64,000 bases of DNA from contig CM059186.1 of assembly GCA_030323885.1 (NCBI GenBank), forward strand, positions 174,661,047 to 174,725,046. Direction: 5' to 3'. The position numbers were made by a program, and so were the translations under genes. Positions 36,501-45,500 of this stretch are shown here, piece by piece; positions within the stretch are counted from its first letter, which is position 1, and every line of letters starts with the position of its first letter. A model generated the notes under the pieces. It had not been told where the DNA came from. It ran no database searches and saw only the letters and a list, made by a program, of their open reading frames with translations. This DNA comes from Branchipolynoe longqiensis (Eukaryota > Annelida > Polychaeta > Phyllodocida > Polynoidae).

Positions 36501-39500
36501 ATACATATAATTATTGCTCTTAATAATTAAGTAACTCTTGCCAACCACTAGTTGCTCTGTCATTTATTGAATTAAACTGCATTGCTCATATGTCTCATCT
36601 CCCCTCACCTCACTAACATCCCTCACCACTCCGATCACCACATGACCTTCATCCCTACAGCTTTCGGACGGCCACACCGCAAAAATGTAATGCCCCCAGG
36701 GGGCTGCCCAGAATAAAGCCATATCCTCCACTCCTGCTTCCATGTCTTATGTGCTATTAAAGTTGCAAAGTCCGATGGTTTTAAGTTTCTGACATTTTCT
36801 GAGATAAATGCATTAGGTTGATCGTTATTGTGTACCTTATTCCAGCTTGAACTTTTATTTTAAGTGGCTAATTTTCGAGATATTTAAAGTGCAAGCATGC
36901 TAAATTGATACGCAGCGAAGGAGGAAGTCAAGGCAGGGGTGGAGAAAAGCACACTTTATTAATGTAAAGTGGGGGGGCAATGTACAATGAGGGGGGCAAA
37001 GGAGAATGTACAAAGGTAATAAAGTGCATGAGGCAAATAATGAGGAGAGTGTCAATGTCATGTTAGGGAAGGGGCCCCGAAGAGCATTACGACCAATTTT
37101 TGCAAGCACGCCAAAACTCTGACACCATAGCCTTCTGCAGCAACATATTCTATTCAATCACCTCAGTATTGCTCTCTCTGTGGCGACAAATGTTTAATAA
37201 GTGCACCGTTATCTAAGTTAGATATGTAGAATCAAATCTAGATCACTGTTTTTGTTTTGAAAATTTGATGTTTTCATCGGGCTATGCAACTTTAACTGTA
37301 ATGATTTAAAAATTAATACTCATCACTTCCTAGCCAGGTGCTTGGCATGATTCGGATAGGGCAAGGACTGGTTTCCTCCCTGTTAGGATAATGTGACTGA
37401 GTGGGATATCAAGTCATTGTGCTGGTGGCCTAGTCTCCCACTCAGTTGCCATGAGTGTTCACTGTCACAAGTCGGTAACCGTCATGATATGACCTTATAA
37501 TGTTGCTAGGATGTAGATTTAATGTTAAATGTTATTATGAAAATTAATTAATAAAATTAGATGATATAATGTTTTTAAAATGTGCCTATTTGTCGAGAGA
37601 TACTTAAGAAGTCAAAAGCTCACAATTACAAGAAAAACTAAAACATGTAAATATAAATTTAGTGGTTGAAACCTCACCTTCAGCGCTTTTGAGATCTTCA
37701 CACCCGCTCTCCAACTTGTTCAGCTGTTTGATGTAGCCTTCACAGTATTGTGATAACAGAGCCATCAAGATACACAGTTAACTGAGTCGATTAATCTTAG
37801 GGGCCATCCAAAATTGTCAACACTTTTAAGGTAGTACATAGAGTACTACTTTTCCAACCCCGCCCCCCCTCCCTCCCCCCCCCCCCCTCCAGGGAGTACA
37901 CGTCAACATTTTACTACAGGCCCAGACAGGGTGGCCGAATGAGTTGAGCGCTCACCTCCCCTCTTGTTAGGCCAATTTTGGAATACTGTCCACAAATTTG
38001 GAGCCCAATTTTTCGGAAAGATATTCTGGAGATCGGAAAGGTTCAGAGATGTGCAACAAAATTAGTTGCAGTTATAAAAGATTTACTCTATGAACTAAGG
38101 CTTAGGGAATTGAAACTTCCTACCCTTTCCTACAAAAGGAAAGGAAGTGACATAATTGAAGTATTTAAAATTATGAAAGGTTTTGATAAAATAGATATGA
38201 ACCAATTTTTCACCTTGAATAAAAGAGAAGGCAGTCTGGGCCATACTGTCAAACTAGTAAAACCCAGAGCCATTTCAAAGTTAAGGCAACACAGTTTCTC
38301 AAACAGGATCTTAAATATATGTCACAAAATGTTATTGATGCCGAATCAATAAATTCATTCAAGAATAGATTAGAAAAAGCATGGGCTGATGATTCACGGA
38401 AATTTGACCCCATATTCACCACATGCTACTAATTATTCCTTGTGTTGCTTATTTACTTGGACTCAAGCAAAAATGAGAGACAAATAAGTGTTCACATTTC
38501 CTTTCTACCATTGGCTATTTCACTATTTTGCTATTTTGCTATTTCGTAGGTCTTGGGATTCAAATGCCCAGGTTTAAAGCCTGGTTTAAAACTTGATACT
38601 TATTGCTACCTAGCCTGGCGTTTGTCATTCCTAATGTAGGGCAAGGAGCTGTGGAATGAAAAAGACCAATTGTCCATGACTGGAAATTCCCAGCTTAATC
38701 AACTAATGTATGATGACCAGATGTGGTTGTCTAATGTTCATAACCAATTTAAAAAAACTTTTTTTAAGAATTCAAATTTTTATTAAATGATAAAAGTCGT
38801 ACTTTACTGTCATCCCCCCTATCATACGCTTTGTACGACCGTGAAAATGCTGACAACTTTGGATGACCCCTTAGCAGGACACATGCAGCGATATTATCCA
38901 CCAAAGTATAACCGTCACCCTGTAACACCTGCGTGAATTAATAAAGCATTTACTAACAACAAATGACCAAGAAAAATGCTAATTGAATCATGCAACCATT
39001 ATCTGCATCCAGTACCAGTTGTAATAGTAAGGCATACCGACTGTATTGATGTCTCCTCACAGGTAGGATAAGCAAAAAGGAAAGTTTGTTTTATTTAACT
39101 CCGCCTCTAGAGTGCATTGATTTTCATCATTGGCTATTAGACGTCAAACATATGGTCATTCTGACATATTTCTTTGGAGGAAACCTGCTGCCACCACATA
39201 GGTTATTCCTTCCGATAAGCAGCAAGGGGTATTTTATATGCACCTTCCCACAGACAGGACAGCACATACCACAGCCTTTGATGAACCAGTTGTGGACCGG
39301 TGGTTGCAATAATAACGTAGCAGTGTAATTGTGTAATAGTGTAATAGTATACAAATATAATAGCATAATAGTATAATAAAATAATAATATAATAATACTC
39401 ACTTTCGAACAGCAGTTTGAAATTATACAGCCTCGTTCGAGGTTCCGCTAAGAGTATTTCAAGGTTTACTTGATCAGCACGCAGAGCGTCCTGTAAGAAG

Positions 39501-42500
39501 GCAGTAGGTGATCCTTTAATTACATCTATTAATAAAGCATGCCAAGTATCAGTCACGGATCACTGGTCTTCTTCATTCCTCTGTCCCTGTTAATACACGT
39601 ACAGAGTGCCTGGCTAGAGTGCCTGGCTAGAGTGCCTGACTAGGCATGTATACAGTTTTTTCAAAGCTGCATAGTCCGATGAAAGCATAACATTTTCGAA
39701 ACCAAACCACTTACCAGTATCTAGATTTGATACTACATGTTTAACTTAGATACTGGTGCACTTATTAAGCATTTGTTGCTGCATAGAAGGCAATGGCTCT
39801 TGACTCGGTTTCCGAATCGGTAGAGCGCATGCTTCCCGTGCGGGGGATCGGGAGTTCAATTGCAGTAGTCAAACCAATGACTTACAAAATTGCGCTCAGC
39901 ATTAATAGGATAGGGCAAAGACTGGTTTGCTCAGTATAAGGATAATGTTACTGAATGGGATATCAGGTCATGGTGCTGACGGCCTGGTCTCCCAGTTGGG
40001 CAGCACTATAAAGTCGCCATGAGTGTGCAGTGTCACAATTCGGTACCCATCCTGATATGACCTTAGATGTTGCCATGATGTAAAACCTCAACAACCAACT
40101 AAAAGGGGATAGCAAGTCAATTTAATATAACATTGAATTGATACTTGTCACAACCTAACCTGCTTCCAGTGAGGCAGCACTATTAAGTCATCATGAGTCT
40201 CTGCTGTCACAATTCGGCACCACTTCTGGTATGGCGTTCGATGGGTAGGTTTTTATTGTGAGGGTATATTTTGGCCACATCATTCGTCAGAGTTCAATAT
40301 ACCATACATTGTTGGAAGGGAAGGTGAATGGCAGCAGAGGGAGAGGGAGACCAAGAACATCATGGTTTACAAATATTTCACAGTGGACAGGCTTGAATTA
40401 TTCACAGTCTATCAGAACAGCACAACATCGGGACAAGTGGAGAACCATTGCATCCAACCCTCGACTAGAGGATGGAACTATTGATTGATTGATATTTTTA
40501 TGCCGCCCATAATGATTAAGTATAATGACTTGTGTTTGCGACTAGACAGTAAATAGATTTGGTGTTCCTCTTGTTTTGTCACTTTCAGTTGTTGTGTAGC
40601 TATCTACTGCATGCATTCTTTGTCTGTTTCTACGTACTTTCCTACATCTCGCTATCCTCTGTGAGCTATTTAGTTCTACAATCGGTTAATTAGTTGGACG
40701 TTTGGTTAGATGGTTGGTTGTTGGAGTTTTACGTCCTGGCAACATCTAAAGTCAAATCAGGGGGGATACTGACTTGTGATGGTGCGCACTCATGGCGACT
40801 TTATAATGCCTCCCCACTGGGGAAATCAGGCCATTGGCACCATAACCCAATATCCAACTCAGTCAGATTATCCTGACACTGAGCTAACCAGTCCTTTCCC
40901 TATTCTAATAATGCCGAGCCCCAGGCTAGGAAGCAACATGTATAAATTGTATAAGTCATTGGTTTGACTCGACCAGGAATCGAACTCCCAACCTTCAGCA
41001 GGCGAGACCTGTTTGTTTGGTTAGATGATTCCCAGAAGTAAAACACAAACAAACAAACCAGCAGTTGGTTGATGCTGTGCTTGAGGTGCCTGTGCTCGTT
41101 GACTAGTTTCCTGATGATGCGAGTTGACTGGCGCTGCTTGCAGGCCAGGTTCATGTGCAGCAGCAGGAACTTGCCAGCATTCTTAAAGATCCGGCCAAGG
41201 TGAAGAGGAGCCCGTAGCGGGGAGACCCTGAAACAGATGAGCCCTCTCAGTAATGCAGCCACCGTGTTAGACTTAACAGAAGAAGAAGAGGAAGAAGAGG
41301 AAGAAGAGGACGAAGAGGAAGAAGAGGAAGAAGAGGACGAATAGGAATAGGAGGAATAGGAAGAAGAGGAGGAGGAAGACGAAGAGGAGGAGGAAGGGGA
41401 AGAGAAAGAATAGGAAGAACGGGAAGAACAGGAAGAGAAGGAGGAGGAGGAGGAAGAAGAGGAGGAGGAATATGAGGAAGAGGAAGAAGGGGGGAAGAGG
41501 CGGAACTTGCCGGCATTCTTAAAGATCATGCCAAGGTGAAGAGGAGCCCGTAGCGGAGAGAGCCTGAAACAGAAGAAGAAGAAGAACAGGAAGAACAGGA
41601 AGGTCAGGAAGAAGGGGAAGAACAGGAAGAAGAAGAAAAAGAAGAAGATGAGGAGAAAATGGGGCAGAAGAGGAAGAGGAAGAGGAGGAAGAGGAAGAAG
41701 AGGGGGAAGAGGAGGAAGAGGAGGAACTTGCCGGCATTCTTAAAGATCCGGCTAAGGTGAAGAGAAGCCCGCACCGGAGAGACCCTGAAACAGATGAGCC
41801 CTGTCATTAATGCAGCTAACCTGTTAGACTTTACAGAAGAAGAAGAAGAAGAGGAGGATGAGGAGTCATTGTCCTATCCTAATAATGACGAGCACCTGGC
41901 TAAGAAGCGACAATCATCAATTTGTAAGTCATTGGTTTAACTCGATCAGGGTTCAAACCCTTGGGTTCGAATCCCACGATCTACCAAAACGGGAGACGGA
42001 CGCTCAACTCATTCGACCATCCCGTCTGGTCACAGTGTTTATGCATCTATTTTCTTGTATGATTCTAAATACATAGTTCAGCTTATATTTGGAAGTATAT
42101 GCATGTTGTGGTGTCACTGCCAGTGAAAGGTGAATAACCATAATGCATCTGTACCCGCTTTCGGCTCTGGCAACCTCCTGTTCGAGTGCTGACAGTATGT
42201 GATCCTTGTGTAGTGCGATGACTTGACTGAGTTGTGGAAATAGGTTGTCCAGGTCGTGCTGGTCGGCATAGGCGCGCTCGGAGTTTGTACGCTGCATAAT
42301 CTGCTTCACGTGCTGCAGTTGTAAAGAGTACAATGTATTTTTTTAAAGCACCTGCTAGCTGAGCCTGTCACACTACGGCGTATGGCGGCGGCGTATGCAT
42401 AACATCGCGAAATAATTTGAAAATTGTTATAGGTCGAGATAAGCCGACTTACGCCGACTTACGCCGACCTATGCCGACCTATGCCGAGCGTACTGGACCT

Positions 42501-45500
42501 ATGCCCAACCTATATGTAACATATGACGCCATATGCCGACGTGTTGGTCAAAATGTGCATAGCTCGGCATATCCTAAGGCCATACGTCGTAGTGTGACAG
42601 ACAGCCAACACGCTGGGCATCTGCTCGCCGTATGCTAGCAATACGCTAGGGGTATGCCAGCATACCCTAGAGGCATGTTAGACGTAAGCTAGGCATACGC
42701 TATATATGCCAGAGATATGCTGAGGGCGCCTGTTCAACATACGCCTAACCTATGCCGATGTATGTCTAACTTATGCGTAACCTATGCCGGCGTACGTCTA
42801 GCGTATGAGAAACCTATGAGCCACACGCCAGCATAAGTTCAAGATTTTAAACATGCACAAAACCTTTTCAGCGGCTCAACCTACACTGACCTATGATGAC
42901 CTATGACGAGTGTATACAGCGCATGCCCAACCTATGTGTAACCTATGACATCGTATGATGACGTATGGGTCGAAAACCACATACGCCGGCATACACTAAC
43001 GCGATAGATCGTAGTGTGACAGGCCCTTGATGTTTAAATAAAGATGCACAATTCAATCGTTTTGAGTATCTGCCATATTCATAAATAAATATAGTAGGTC
43101 GATCATTGTAATCTAGTTTACTTTCCTTTGGAGTAATTTTCATTACAAATGTTACACTGTCGAGATTTTGAAGAATTGAAGTGAAAACAGAAATTAAATT
43201 AGCCATTCATGATACGGCACGTGAAACTATAATAATGATATCAACCGTATATATATATATACCAAATTGTTCATGTTGCGTCGGCAACATGGGTAATTTG
43301 GGGCGCGGGACCGAATCGCACGCTTAAGCCTGAACTCAATGGCCGCCGATACTGGCGCCACCTATATTCTATTTCCCTAACTACAACGCCGCCACTGCCG
43401 CCTGGCGGTTCGGGCCTGCACTACCGATTTGACAACCGGCAAAGACCCTATAATACTAAGACGGCTCACTCAGCCTGTACAGTGTAATCACAATAATCAA
43501 ACCCACCACTTGGTGCGCTGGCTGTTCTCTGGGTTAAACAGATGCTATATTGTATAATAGTAATCATCACACAATGTGAAAGATGTGTGATGATGGCGAT
43601 GATGATGATGATGATGATAATGATGTGTATCTGTTCATAGCAATTTCATACTGATGTGTATTCATACTTACCTATCTCATGTATAATATAGTTGTATGTC
43701 TTTACATGTGAAACACCAACCAGCAGCCGGGCTGATCAAACCCACCACAAGGTGGCACTGCAAAATTTACATTACCATGGGAGAGATAGGGAGTGAGCCG
43801 TCTTAGTATTATAGGGTCTTTGCAACCGAGTAGCTCACCTTCGCCAGTGAGCCCGAACCTGCCGAGTGGTTACTGCAAGTCTACCGTGTTTTCTTTCTCA
43901 GCCATCCCACCCACCCATCTGTAAGAACTACGGTTGAGCACTGGGACAATACACTAGACATTCGGCCAAGAAATGACTCTAAGCAACAAAGAATATCATC
44001 TGATATAAACGAGAACTATATAAATACCCACTATATACCGATTCGTGTCCTGTGTCGATAATTATGGAAGTACCGCAAAACTATCGGCACTTTAAACTAG
44101 TCAAAATGTTTTTCGCCGTTCTTCTGGAAAGGGAATTAAAGGCCGACTTATCTAAATCAAACTCCCGATTTTTGAATTGGTAGCCTCTAATCACAAAACT
44201 ATAACTTTCCACTGAGTTACAAACGGACAGAAACTTCATATTTGGAGCGCGCCAAGAATCTGGCTGGTGTTGGCAAAGACAATGTACAACAAGCTACACC
44301 ACTCAGTGCTTTCATATAGAAATCTCTGAAAATAATCATGCAGTGGCGCCATGCCACGGTAAACCAGATCCACTGTCTTTGATCAGGTGTAGTAGTACTT
44401 TTCTTACTCAGATGTAATCACAAATTTTATTTATGTATGGCACAGATTAAAGTGGTTGAAGTATGTTTGAACTTTACTATAATATTGTTTTCCTTATTCA
44501 TATTAGGAGATAACACACTATAATTGTCATACATTGTTTTTCATGGTACAGCAGTCAGGATGGGATAGGGAACTTGTCCCCTTGTTTCAATGGTACAGCA
44601 GTCAGGCTAGGCATGGGGACCTGTCCAATTACCTTGTTTGCTGTATTTCACGGGAAAGCCCTGAGTGCCGCTTCTTGTCATACATTGTCTTTGGTGTTGG
44701 TTCACTAAAGAACTGCTGTTATATGATGCGAGCGAGCAGGACAGACGCTGGAGGAGGTGAGGAGTTTCCCTCCTGGGGCCGTATGCATGACGCAGTGTTA
44801 GCAAACCAAAACGCGTTTTGGGCCGGATTTCCAGTTTCGCGCCGAAAAGTTGGTATGTATGGAGCAGTGTTACGGAAACACCGCAAGTTTAAGGTCGGCT
44901 ATGCTAACACCACTCCGTACCAGGTTTAAGGGTGGTGTTAGGTACCGATTAGGCCCACATCTATTCAATGCTATCATATTTAACAGAATAAGAAACTAAA
45001 CAAGTGAAAATTAGTCAAATAAACCCCAAAATCGAAGCAATATTAACGCAGCTCCTATATCGGCAGCGATATTCATACTGTCAAATCTAAACAAAACAAA
45101 TCGCCGCCGCCGCCTATGCGGTGGCGATATATTAGAGCCAAATCTATTCAATGCTATCATATTTAACAGAATTACATACTCAATAAGTGAAATTTCATCA
45201 AATTAACCCTAAAATTGAAGCGATATTAACGCCGCAGCAACATTGGCGGCGATATCCATACTGTCGAATATAAACAAAACAAATTGCTGCCTCCGGGTAC
45301 AGCCTCAGAGGGATACCCCAAACCTATAAATAACTGCTATTTTAGCTAGCACCACCGCTCTTTGCACCCATAGATACCCTGTGACCCATTTAGCAACAAT
45401 GGCATTAGCTAACCTGGCAGTGGCCCTTAACACCAGAGCCGATAAAAAGTTGTTAATACATATGGCCCTTGGAGGGCTAACCAGAGGTCCTCCAGGATTT

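Noticed and set aside
36099..36530. 143-codon plus-strand frame
   Set aside because: Begins in a SINE fragment and runs through a C/T-rich segment; no recognisable protein.
37678..37767. An ATG (MALLSQYC) just upstream of exon 6 as a separate gene start
   Set aside because: Including it breaks the DH alignment, while the GAAG acceptor gives perfect phase with exon 5.
41247..41737. Serine- or proline-rich frames across the CTT/CTC tracts
   Set aside because: Low-complexity translation of pyrimidine tracts. The part matching exon 4 is explained by duplication.
44534..44929. 131-codon open frame on the plus strand
   Set aside because: No domain, no splice context, and partly repeated or palindromic sequence around it.
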